A stretch of DNA of 64,000 nt from Prevotellaceae bacterium (lineage in GTDB: Bacteria; Bacteroidota; Bacteroidia; Bacteroidales; Bacteroidaceae). A program made the position numbers and the translations under genes. Positions 45,498-54,122 of the stretch are shown here, piece after piece (position 1 is the first letter of the stretch; every line of letters begins with the position of its first letter). The stretch lies in assembly GCA_028723455.1 (NCBI GenBank), contig JAQYEW010000012.1, forward strand, positions 1-64,000, given 5' to 3'. The notes below the pieces were generated by a model. It searched no databases and was not told where the DNA came from. It worked only from the letters and a program-made list of their open reading frames with translations.

Positions 45498-45911
45498 ATG
45501 TCACTGAACAAAGTAATGCTGATAGGCAATGTAGGCGTAGAGCCTGAAGTGAAATACGTAGACCAGGGGGTACCTGTAGCCACCGTACGCCTGGCCACCA
45601 CACGCCGCGGCTACACCCTGCAAAACGGCACTCAGGTGCCCGATCAGACGGAATGGCACAACATCCTGCTTTGGCGCAAGCTTGCGGAAATCGTTGAAAA
45701 ATACGTCCACAAGGGCGACAAACTGTACATTGAGGGCAGTCTGCGCACACGTTCCTACGACGGAAAGGACGGCATCAAACGCTACGTAACGGAGATTTGG
45801 GCCGACAACATGGAGTTACTTTCTCCCAAGCCCCAACCCTCTTCGACATCCGTACAACCCGGCGTTCAGGAAGTACCCGCACAGGAGCATCCTGGTGAGG
45901 CTCCCTTCTAA
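45498..45911 (+). CDS. ssb: Single-stranded DNA-binding protein
   Basis: This 137-aa OB-fold protein starts MSLNKVMLIGNVGVEPEVKYV and has the conserved TEWHNILLWRKLAEIVEKYVHKGDKLYIEG stretch in two parts. The tail is short and ends EHPGEAPF, a weakly acidic version of the usual DIPF docking tip. It precedes gldE, matching the mutY-ssb-gldE order common in Bacteroidetes. Confidence 0.94.
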   Translation: MSLNKVMLIGNVGVEPEVKYVDQGVPVATVRLATTRRGYTLQNGTQVPDQTEWHNILLWRKLAEIVEKYVHKGDKLYIEGSLRTRSYDGKDGIKRYVTEIWADNMELLSPKPQPSSTSVQPGVQEVPAQEHPGEAPF

Positions 45912-45935
45912 AATGAAAATCTAAACTCTGACCAT

Positions 45936-47252
45936 TTGGACTTTTTAACAGAATCCTTTTCACAGATAGCCCTTTATGCTCCCTCCGCAGGGAGCATAGT
46001 GGCATTAGGCCTGTCCATTTTCTTGCTTTTCTGTTCCGGTTTCGTATCAGCGAGCGAGATTGCGTTCTTCTCGCTCAGCCCTGAAGAACAAAGCAAGTTA
46101 GACCCTGAACACAACAGCACGGATGCCCGCATCGAGCATCTGCAGAACGACAGCGAGCGGCTTTTGGCCACTATTCTCATTTCCAACAATTTGGTAAACG
46201 TCTCTATCGTCATCCTTCTCAACTTTGTTGTGCAGCAAACCATTGATTTTGGTGCGGCCGCATGGCTCGAGTTCCTGATGGTAACTGTGGTTGTTACCTT
46301 TCTGTTGCTTCTCTTCGGCGAGATTGTACCAAAGATTTATTCTGCCCAAAACCCACTTCTTTTCTGTCGCATAGCAGCCCCCGTCTTCGGCGTGCTCGTC
46401 AGTATCTTCCGTCCGCTCTCCTCTTTCCTTATTCACAGCAAGGGGCTTACGAACCGTATCGTGCAGCACGAGGTAGAAGCCCTGACTACCGACGACCTTG
46501 AACAAGCGCTGGAACTGACGGATAAGGAGGAAATTGCCCAGGAAAGTTCCATGCTGGAAGGTATCATTCGTTTTAGCGGCGAGAGCGTGCGCGACGTAAT
46601 GACCCCTCGCGTAGATATGGTGGACCTGGACATCAAGATGCGCTTTCCCGAGGTATTGAAATGTATCCGGGAGAACAACTACAGCCGCATCCCTGTCTAC
46701 AGCGAGACGGAGGACAACATCAAGGGCGTATTGTATATCAAAGACCTGTTGCCCCACTTGGGCAAGCCTGCCAATTTCCGCTGGCAGAGTTTGATCCGGC
46801 CGCCTTACTTCGTGCCGGAGACCAAGATGATTGACGACCTGCTCAAGACATTCCAGACCAACAAGGTACACATTGCCATCGTAGTAGACGAGTTTGGCGG
46901 CACCAGTGGTATTGTAACCATGGAGGATATTCTGGAGGAAATTGTGGGCGAAATCAACGACGAGACCGACGAGGCAGAGAAGAACTATCAGCGACTGAAC
47001 CGCAACACCTATCTCTTCGAAGGCAAATGCCTGTTGATGGATTTCCTGCGCACGTTAGATTTGGACAATGACTATTTTGAAGAGATAGCCGGCGAAGCCG
47101 ACACCCTGGCCGGATTGTTATTGGAAATCAAGGGTGAGTTTCCCCTACCGGGCGAACGTATCACCTATCGCGACCTCACCTTCGAGATTATGGAGATAGA
47201 CGAGCGCCGCATCATCAAAATAAAGGTCATCCTAACGGGTCCGGAACAATAA
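45936..47252 (+). CDS. gldE: GldE-like CBS/CorC-domain membrane protein
   Basis: The 438-aa protein has an N-terminal DUF21 membrane domain (about four helices; GFVSASEIAFFSLSPEE), a CBS pair (DVMTPRVDMVDLDIKM; KGVLYIKDLLPHLG), the DEFGGTSGIVTMEDILEEIVGEI block and a C-terminal CorC_HlyC domain. GldE is tied to gliding/type IX function in Flavobacterium, and placement after ssb is the conserved context. The start is a TTG at 45936: the frame has no nearby ATG or GTG, and the helix begins soon after. Confidence 0.85.
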   Translation: MDFLTESFSQIALYAPSAGSIVALGLSIFLLFCSGFVSASEIAFFSLSPEEQSKLDPEHNSTDARIEHLQNDSERLLATILISNNLVNVSIVILLNFVVQQTIDFGAAAWLEFLMVTVVVTFLLLLFGEIVPKIYSAQNPLLFCRIAAPVFGVLVSIFRPLSSFLIHSKGLTNRIVQHEVEALTTDDLEQALELTDKEEIAQESSMLEGIIRFSGESVRDVMTPRVDMVDLDIKMRFPEVLKCIRENNYSRIPVYSETEDNIKGVLYIKDLLPHLGKPANFRWQSLIRPPYFVPETKMIDDLLKTFQTNKVHIAIVVDEFGGTSGIVTMEDILEEIVGEINDETDEAEKNYQRLNRNTYLFEGKCLLMDFLRTLDLDNDYFEEIAGEADTLAGLLLEIKGEFPLPGERITYRDLTFEIMEIDERRIIKIKVILTGPEQ

Positions 47253-48638
47253 GTGAAAGAAAGTCGCGTTAAAGAACTGGGCACGGAACGCATAGGACGC
47301 CTGCTGCTGAAATACGCCATGCCTGCCATTGTGGGTATGGTGGCCGCAAGTGTTATGAATCTGGCGGACAGTTATTTCATTGGCAACTACGTGGGCAAGA
47401 ACGCCCTCAGTGGCATGACCGTTACCCTTCCTTTCATGAACCTGGCCGCAGCCTTCGGTGTTATGATAGGCGTTGGTGCAGGCAGCGTCATCAGCATCCG
47501 GCTTGGCCAGAGAAATGTCCAGACGGCCAATCATGTTTTGGGCAATGCCGCAACACTCAGCCTCATCATCGGCCTTTTAGTGAGCCTTGTCGGACTGGTG
47601 TGGATGGATAGTTTCCTCCATTGGTTCGGTGCCAGCCCCAACACAGCCCCTTACGCCAAGGAATACATGCAGGTGCTGCTCTTTGGCAATGTCTTTAGCC
47701 ATAGCTTTCATGGGCTGAACAACGTATTGCGCGCTGGCGGCCATCCCCGCAGGGCTATGCAATGCACCCTGCTTGCCGTTGGGTTGAACTTTCTGCTCAC
47801 TCCCCTCTTTGTTGTCCAATTCGGCTGGGGCATCCGTGGTGCCGCCTGGGCCACCGTGCTCAGCCAGTTTGTGGCCTTGGTGTGGCAACTGCGTACGCTT
47901 GCTCATGGATTTGAGGTCCTCCACTTCACCCGTGGCACCTACCGCCTGCGCCTTCCGGTCGTGCGTCAGATTCTGAGCATCGGTGCCAGTCCATTCCTGA
48001 CCACCGCATGCTCCTGTCTGCTGGTGCTCATCATTAACCAAAGTATGCGGCGATGGGGAGACACACTGCCCATAGAACACGGCGGCGATGCCGCAATCGC
48101 TGCCTATGGCATCGACAACCGTGTGGTCCATCTCTTTGTGATGATAGCCATCGGACTGAACCAAGGCATGCAGCCCATTGTTGGATACAACTGGGGCATT
48201 GGACAAAAGGAACGCGTAAGAAAAGCGTTAAAGTTGACCATCCTTGCGGCCTCATGCGTTACAAGCATAGGCTTCTTGGTCGGTGAATGTTTTCCAAATC
48301 AGGTAGTGCATATTTTCGTCCAGAATGCTCCGGAGGTAACAGCTCTTGCAGCCCACGGATTTCGTATCAACGTGGCCATGTTCCCCATCGTGGGGGCACA
48401 GATGGTAATCGCCAATTTCTTCCGAAGCATAGGCCATGCCGCCACCAGTCTTTTCCTGACCCTCACACGTCAGCTGATCTTCTTTATTCCTGCCCTCTTT
48501 ATCCTTCCCTGTTGGATTGGCTTCGACGGCATTTGGTGGTCCATTCCCACGAGCGATCTGTTCAGTTTTCTGGTGGCCCTGGCCATGCTTCTACGGATGC
48601 GAAAGAGGCTTGTATCCGCTTCTGCTACTTTCTTTTAG
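47253..48638 (+). CDS. MATE family efflux transporter
   Basis: The 461-aa protein is read from a GTG directly adjoining the gldE stop. It has 12 hydrophobic helices in two MatE repeats: MPAIVGMVAASVMNLADSYFIGNYVG at the start and the second-half pattern IGLNQGMQPIVGYNWGIGQKER. It would export cationic compounds with sodium or proton influx. It occupies the place where gldD often follows gldE. Its stop overlaps that of the convergent GGDEF/EAL gene by 3 nt. Confidence 0.92.
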   Translation: MKESRVKELGTERIGRLLLKYAMPAIVGMVAASVMNLADSYFIGNYVGKNALSGMTVTLPFMNLAAAFGVMIGVGAGSVISIRLGQRNVQTANHVLGNAATLSLIIGLLVSLVGLVWMDSFLHWFGASPNTAPYAKEYMQVLLFGNVFSHSFHGLNNVLRAGGHPRRAMQCTLLAVGLNFLLTPLFVVQFGWGIRGAAWATVLSQFVALVWQLRTLAHGFEVLHFTRGTYRLRLPVVRQILSIGASPFLTTACSCLLVLIINQSMRRWGDTLPIEHGGDAAIAAYGIDNRVVHLFVMIAIGLNQGMQPIVGYNWGIGQKERVRKALKLTILAASCVTSIGFLVGECFPNQVVHIFVQNAPEVTALAAHGFRINVAMFPIVGAQMVIANFFRSIGHAATSLFLTLTRQLIFFIPALFILPCWIGFDGIWWSIPTSDLFSFLVALAMLLRMRKRLVSASATFF

Positions 48639-51600
48639 CGTCTACCCCCCCCCCCCATCTGAACATCATATAACACCCAGGTATTCTTGCCGTTACGCTT
48701 GGCGTCATAGAGAGCAAAGTCAGCAAAAGAGAAGAGTTTGCGCACAGAGGTGGTATGAGCGGGATACTCAGCATAACCGATAGAAATGGTATAAGGAATT
48801 GTCTTCCCATCGTAGGTTGCCTGATGGTTGAGGTTACACAGTTTATCTACACATTCACGCGTCTGTTGGGGATTTCCCGTCAAGAAAATCTGGTACTCAT
48901 CACCTCCGCACCGCGACGCTACAGCATCCTTGGCAAAGACACGGAGGATGTCGCGTGCCAGATTTCTCAGCACCTCATCACCGGCCATGTGGCCATAAGT
49001 GTCGTTTACGCCTTTGAAATCATCAATATCAATGGCAACCATAGCGGCATAGCTGTCCGGGAATTTCTCTAATCGCGCGGTCATTTCCTCGTTCAAACCA
49101 ACGCGGTTGTGCAGACCTGTCAGAGCGTCGCGCCTCACTTCGTAAGCCACTGCAGTCTTCTCTGCGGTCAGGATTTGAATCTTTTTCACCAGTTCGGCAT
49201 TGCGCCTCTCCTGGCTCTCCACATCCAATTGCAGCCGTTGGATTTCCTTTCCCATGATTTTGGCCTGGGATGCCAACTCGTCCACAGGATAAAAGAAAGA
49301 GATCATTGCCACGGTCTTTCCTTTAAGGTCCTTCAAGGGAACAACACTCTTCATCACGCATATCTCCGTCCCATTCTTATGCCGCAAGATTACTTTTTCC
49401 GTCTTGGAACGATCGTGAAAGAGAGCATCCGCTCCCAAGCACTGGCCGAAGATCATGGGGTTGCCATCGAGATGTTTGCATCCCAAAGGCTGGTTGGCAC
49501 AAGTCTTCCCCAACATCTCCTGAGACGAATAACCCATCAGATTTTCGGCATGCTTGTTCCAATAGAGGAAGGTGCGGTCCGTCCGTTGGATGTATCCGGC
49601 CATAGGCATAGCATCCAATAAAGTCACCAGACTCTTGAACTCATCGGGCAGTATGCTCTTCGTGCGATTGTCTGTCTTTGTAAGCTGATGCCTTGTTACG
49701 AGGGTATTAAACACGTTCTGCCGCAGGTCCGTCATGTTTTCGGCATACATCTCCCATACATTGACATATAGGGTACATGGCTTGGAGTCTATTTCACGGA
49801 TCTCCTCCAGCTGTTGCTTGATACGGTCCGACTTCTTTTGCAGCTCTTCCTTGCTCCTATAGGCGGTAATGACCGCAAAGTCCGTTGCACCCAGATGCGA
49901 GGTAGACCCACTGCTTCCAACCACCTCCATGATAATCCTGCCGCACAGCCGCAGCGCATCTTGGTAAAAAGCCATTCCGTAGCTGTCAGCCAAAGACTTC
50001 AGCCTGGGAACAGAGACAAAGATAATACCGAAGGAGCGTTTCAGAAGGCGATATTCCGATGCAAAACGAATATAATCTTCGAAGAAATGTCGCATATCAC
50101 TCACTTCGCCCTGTGCGGCCTCCTGGTTGCTCTTGAAGATTTGGTTCATGTCTTTTCCCAAGGTGCTTGGAATCATGTGGTCGGCAACGAAGAAACCCAT
50201 CAAACCGCAAATGCGGCCATCCTTATAGATAGGCCATTTTGTGGCATAGATATCATGAGTAATCCCACGGATGATGCATTGCCCCGGTATTGCCTCAAGC
50301 ATGACACCCTTCCTGATCACCTCTTCTTCCTTTTGTCTGTAAATGGTATTGTTCGGATGCCATTCCAAGTCCTCGTCCGTCTTGCCAAGAATCTCGTCCA
50401 GCGAGTCAAATCCATAGATGTCCAGGAAAGACTGTGTGGCTCCGATGAATCTCCGTTGTTCGTCCTTCCAGAAGAAAGGAATAGGAGAATGAAGTTTCAG
50501 ATTGTCCAGCCAGATAGCATCCATGCTGTTTTGTTGGACGGGTGTGCCTGTCAAAGAGCCGTAATGCGGGTTTTGGACCAATTGCGCATTGTCAAGAATC
50601 TCCTTCGACGATACCGGCTGTAGTCCGTAGACGGCCTCACGATGTTCTCCGGAGGGCAACAGATGCACACGATGCACCATCCACAGAAATTGCCCGTCCA
50701 CGCTCTTGGTGCGAAACAAGCCACTCAGGTATTCCGTCCGCGTGTCTTCCAAACGCGCCAGCAGTGTGTCTGGATTCAAAAAATCACGGTATCGATGCTC
50801 GTCAGCAGGGAAAATGGCCGGCAGGATAATCGGGAAAGCGCCATCGCTGACTTTCAGTTCAAAGAATGAGGCCGGCTCATCCTCGTCATATCCACGGAAG
50901 GGCATCGAGGCAATGGCATTCCTGTCCAGGTCTATCAGAAAAAGATAATTGTAGAAGTACTTCATCTTTATCATCGTCCTGGCTTTTTGGGACAGCAGAT
51001 CCATTTCACCAACCTGCCCAAACGTCTTCAGCACAAAGAGACTGCGATTATCCAGCGTGCCAAGCAGTTCGTAATGAACAAGGATTTCCTTGTCCTTCAA
51101 GGGCATGAACACGGTCCCACGCTTGTGCGTTACAATAGCGTATTCGATGACCTTTCTCAACTCTCGCACAGAGGGGTTGTGCCAACAATCAAGATAATTC
51201 TGCAGGTTGGCGACGGAAGAAAATTCATACTTGTCCAACGATTTGATACAGGATTCGTTAACCATCAGGACAACAACCTTCCCCTCGCGGTATTCTGTAA
51301 TCAACATGGGTTCGTCTGCAACGAAATTCACTTTTGACACCTCCTTGAAAAAAAGTCTCTCCTGAGGCGTTTCCATGACAAGACCTTTCTTCTGGCATAA
51401 TGCAGCCAAACAGTCCAACGGCTGTGGTTTGGCAAAATAATACCCCTGCAGCCTGTCGCATCCGATGGAGCGCAGATAATCCACTTGCTCCTTGGTCTCG
51501 ACCCCCTCAACCACGGACTCCAGACCCAGCTTCTTGTTCATGAAAATAACGGACTTGATGATGCTGCGCGATTTTCCGCTGTAATTATGAAGAAATGCCA

Positions 51601-53080
51601 CGTCTATTTTCAAAGCATTAAACTCATGGTTGTTAAGCTCGCCAAAAGAGCTGTATCCACTGCCGAAATCATCCATCCAGATGTCATAGCCGGCACTTTG
51701 GAAAGCAGTAACGGCTTCATGAATCCTTGAATCATTGCTGGTTAGCGCACTCTCCGTAATCTCCAGCCGAAGAAGTTCCTTAGGAGCCCTGTACTGCCTT
51801 ACCAACTGTTCCACCTCGGCAAAGATGTCGCAGCAAATGAAATCCAGGCGCGAGAGGTTGATACTGACGGGAACTTCCGCCAAGCCTTTCTTCTTACGCC
51901 CCGACATATCCTTGAGTACCTGCTCAATAACATATAGATCCAGTTTCCAGATCAGTTCCGACGTCTCCAACGGCTTGATAAACGCCTTGGGACTAAGCAG
52001 GCCATGAACAGGATCCTCCCATCGTGCCAAAGCCTCCAATCCACACACCTGCCCCGAAACAGCACGTATCAAAGGCTGGTAATACACCTTCACGCGTCGC
52101 GACCGGAGGGCATCCTCAATATTCAGAACGACATAATCGAAAAATTGCAGCAAATCCCCCAAATCCTTGGAATAGATACTGAAATACGTGTTGTTATGTT
52201 TGCGGTTGTCATCCGAGGCGGCCTTGGCCAACAGACAGAGTGTCTCGATCTTCATCTCATGGTTTGACCACACGCAAGCGCCCACGCTCACATCAATTCC
52301 CTTGGGATGAAGCAAACGTACCATACAACGTATCTTGCTGCCTTTCCGCCTGAGATCCACCGCTTCGGTGAGAATCACAAAGACGTCGGAACAAAAATGG
52401 GCGATAAGGTCATGGGGAAACAAATGTTTCAGGTTGCTTTCCACCTCCTGCAAGAAAGTAACACAATGGTCTTCCTCTTGCTGGGTACTGATGGCACAAA
52501 AGTTAACGATGCTGACATACAGGACAGCCAATTCTCTACCTTCCTCTTTGTCATCGTTGTAATGCTTCCTCACTTTCCTGGCCGCATTGTAAAAACCGTT
52601 ACGCATGGACAGGCCCTTCAATGTTTCTTCCTCCGGTTCAAAGCCCCAGGGATGTCTTCCATCCTGATCCTGCGGAGCATCACCTTGAACACTCTCCATG
52701 AAATAGACATAGAACAACCTGCCGTACTGCTCGGAATCCACCACATGGCCGAATTCCTCAACGCGGATCCGTGTCCCGTCCTTGCGGAACACCCCGTATT
52801 GCACGAAATCCATGCGACCTTCGGTACGCACTATCTGTTCCCGGATTTCCTCTGCCACCCGCTGACGGTCCTCGGGACAGGGCAAGGTCTTAAACGACCC
52901 GCCCGTCAGACTCAGGAATTCCGGCATATCGTCGCAACCAAAGATACGCAGCAAACGCTCGTTAGCATAGAGAATCTCCTCACTCTCATCAGCACGATAG
53001 ACAAGCACTCCGCCCAACATCTCTCCCAGTACGTTCTGCTTCAACGTAATATTCTTCAAGAAATCTGTTCTCTTTGCCAT
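48635..53080 (-). CDS. Multi-PAS GGDEF/EAL signalling protein (c-di-GMP type)
   Basis: The 1481-aa cytoplasmic protein has a PAS domain (about 10-120), a degenerate GGDEF (about 160-290), an EAL domain (about 310-550), further PAS-like and degenerate GGDEF segments, a PAS near 1190-1290 and a final GGDEF (about 1320-1475). The EAL residues look intact: LEALARW, SINLS, LEITES, DDFGSGYSS, LKID, VVEGVET and LQGYYFAKP. The last GGDEF has GGDEY without an RxxD inhibitory site. So both c-di-GMP hydrolysis and synthesis are possible. The start at 53080 (MAKRTDF) is chosen because a -7 box lies upstream of it within the longer frame. The 3' end contains a G12 tract. Confidence 0.9.
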   Translation of the reverse strand: MAKRTDFLKNITLKQNVLGEMLGGVLVYRADESEEILYANERLLRIFGCDDMPEFLSLTGGSFKTLPCPEDRQRVAEEIREQIVRTEGRMDFVQYGVFRKDGTRIRVEEFGHVVDSEQYGRLFYVYFMESVQGDAPQDQDGRHPWGFEPEEETLKGLSMRNGFYNAARKVRKHYNDDKEEGRELAVLYVSIVNFCAISTQQEEDHCVTFLQEVESNLKHLFPHDLIAHFCSDVFVILTEAVDLRRKGSKIRCMVRLLHPKGIDVSVGACVWSNHEMKIETLCLLAKAASDDNRKHNNTYFSIYSKDLGDLLQFFDYVVLNIEDALRSRRVKVYYQPLIRAVSGQVCGLEALARWEDPVHGLLSPKAFIKPLETSELIWKLDLYVIEQVLKDMSGRKKKGLAEVPVSINLSRLDFICCDIFAEVEQLVRQYRAPKELLRLEITESALTSNDSRIHEAVTAFQSAGYDIWMDDFGSGYSSFGELNNHEFNALKIDVAFLHNYSGKSRSIIKSVIFMNKKLGLESVVEGVETKEQVDYLRSIGCDRLQGYYFAKPQPLDCLAALCQKKGLVMETPQERLFFKEVSKVNFVADEPMLITEYREGKVVVLMVNESCIKSLDKYEFSSVANLQNYLDCWHNPSVRELRKVIEYAIVTHKRGTVFMPLKDKEILVHYELLGTLDNRSLFVLKTFGQVGEMDLLSQKARTMIKMKYFYNYLFLIDLDRNAIASMPFRGYDEDEPASFFELKVSDGAFPIILPAIFPADEHRYRDFLNPDTLLARLEDTRTEYLSGLFRTKSVDGQFLWMVHRVHLLPSGEHREAVYGLQPVSSKEILDNAQLVQNPHYGSLTGTPVQQNSMDAIWLDNLKLHSPIPFFWKDEQRRFIGATQSFLDIYGFDSLDEILGKTDEDLEWHPNNTIYRQKEEEVIRKGVMLEAIPGQCIIRGITHDIYATKWPIYKDGRICGLMGFFVADHMIPSTLGKDMNQIFKSNQEAAQGEVSDMRHFFEDYIRFASEYRLLKRSFGIIFVSVPRLKSLADSYGMAFYQDALRLCGRIIMEVVGSSGSTSHLGATDFAVITAYRSKEELQKKSDRIKQQLEEIREIDSKPCTLYVNVWEMYAENMTDLRQNVFNTLVTRHQLTKTDNRTKSILPDEFKSLVTLLDAMPMAGYIQRTDRTFLYWNKHAENLMGYSSQEMLGKTCANQPLGCKHLDGNPMIFGQCLGADALFHDRSKTEKVILRHKNGTEICVMKSVVPLKDLKGKTVAMISFFYPVDELASQAKIMGKEIQRLQLDVESQERRNAELVKKIQILTAEKTAVAYEVRRDALTGLHNRVGLNEEMTARLEKFPDSYAAMVAIDIDDFKGVNDTYGHMAGDEVLRNLARDILRVFAKDAVASRCGGDEYQIFLTGNPQQTRECVDKLCNLNHQATYDGKTIPYTISIGYAEYPAHTTSVRKLFSFADFALYDAKRNGKNTWVLYDVQMGGGGRR
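48645..48656. repeat. C12/G12 homopolymer in the 3' end of the GGDEF/EAL gene
   Basis: Twelve C residues on the plus strand encode four glycines just before the last two codons of the GGDEF/EAL protein. Gain or loss of one base would give different short tails (a stop directly after the glycines, or a few more residues) without touching the GGDEF domain. Confidence 0.9.
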
Positions 53081-53105
53081 GGTCTTTTCTGTTTTTAAGG
53101 TATTA

Positions 53106-53113
53106 CAAAGATA
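53106..53113 (-). promoter_or_regulatory. -7 element of the GGDEF/EAL gene
   Basis: The minus strand reads TATCTTTG, 25 nt upstream of the ATG at 53080. A TTTG lies 26 nt further upstream, longer than usual. Confidence 0.55.
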
Positions 53114-53159
53114 ATAGAAAAAACTAATAACACATATCACAAAACTCGTATCTTTTTCC

Positions 53160-53167
53160 TATCTTTG
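53160..53167 (+). promoter_or_regulatory. -7 element of the YycJ-like gene
   Basis: TATCTTTG lies 19 nt before the ATG at 53187. It is part of a 29-nt block (53140-53168) that repeats, with one mismatch, upstream of ssb. Confidence 0.7.
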
Positions 53168-53186
53168 TACTGAAAATACAAACAAA

Positions 53187-54002
53187 ATGACAGACTTCCT
53201 ATGCTTGGGCAGTGGCAGTAGCGGAAATAGTTATCTTTTGAAGAACGGCAATACCTGCATCCTGATAGATGCCGGCATTGGCATACGAACGCTGAAGAAG
53301 ACGCTCAAAGAATACGGTTTTCCCTTGGACCACATCGATGCCGTACTCATTACCCACGACCACGCCGACCATATCAAAGCCGTTGGCCATCTGGCCAACG
53401 ACCACAACAAACCCATCTACGCCACAGAAATGGTACACATGGGCATCAACCGTAATTACTGCATTTCCAGCAAACTGACCTCCAAACACCAGCACACCGT
53501 CAATAAGGGCCAGGCCACACAGATCGGCAATTTTCTGGTTACTCCTTTCGAGGTGAGCCATGACAGCACGGACTGCGTAGGCTATAAGATTGAGGCCGAG
53601 GGCATAACCTTCTGCCTCATCACCGATTGCGGCCACATCACCGCCCAGGTGGCACAGGCCGTTTCCGAAGCCCAATATCTGGTGATTGAATCCAACCACG
53701 AAGAAAGCATGGTACAGAGCGGCCCCTATCCGGCCTATCTGAAGAGTCGTATCCTGAGCAATCAAGGACACCTGAGCAACCGCCAGTGCGCCGATGCGCT
53801 GGTGAGCTATGCCACGCCCCTGTTGCGCCACGTATGGCTGTGCCACCTGAGCGAAGAGAATAACCACCCCGAACTGGCCAAGAAAACAGTAGACCAGATC
53901 CTGCGCAGCAACGGCATTGTCGTGGGAAAAGACTTTGAGGTGGAAGTGTTAAAGCGCAAGACTCCAAGCGGCCCTTTTTTGCTACAAGAAGATCATATAT
54001 AA
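53187..54002 (+). CDS. MBL-fold metallo-hydrolase, YycJ/WalJ-like
   Basis: The 271-aa protein has the metallo-beta-lactamase motif ITHDHADHIKAVGHL (about 55-69), an upstream LGSGSSGNSYLLKNGN block, and later metal-ligand candidates in TDCGH and ESNHEESM. GSGSSGNS and these spacings fit the YycJ/WalJ group, which are probably nucleases or exonuclease-like enzymes in genome maintenance. It is a single gene with an inverted repeat straddling its stop codon. Confidence 0.87.
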   Translation: MTDFLCLGSGSSGNSYLLKNGNTCILIDAGIGIRTLKKTLKEYGFPLDHIDAVLITHDHADHIKAVGHLANDHNKPIYATEMVHMGINRNYCISSKLTSKHQHTVNKGQATQIGNFLVTPFEVSHDSTDCVGYKIEAEGITFCLITDCGHITAQVAQAVSEAQYLVIESNHEESMVQSGPYPAYLKSRILSNQGHLSNRQCADALVSYATPLLRHVWLCHLSEENNHPELAKKTVDQILRSNGIVVGKDFEVEVLKRKTPSGPFLLQEDHI

Positions 54003-54067
54003 GTTTCAGGAAAAACATATATTTGATTTTGGAAAATTATATATATGTTTTTCCCGAAACTTATATA
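53996..54067. terminator. 27-position inverted repeat between convergent genes
   Basis: TATATAAGTTTC (53996-54007) pairs with GAAACTTATATA (54056-54067), and GGAAAAACATATAT (54009-54022) pairs with ATATATGTTTTTCC (54041-54054), with one mismatch between the two blocks. It overlaps the stop codon of the YycJ-like gene and separates it from the convergent methyltransferase gene. The 120-bp gap holds nothing else. Confidence 0.75.
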
Positions 54068-54122
54068 TAGTTTTTCCCGCCATCCAAAAAGTGCATGCCA
54101 CTGGCGTTTCTGCTGCACAGGG

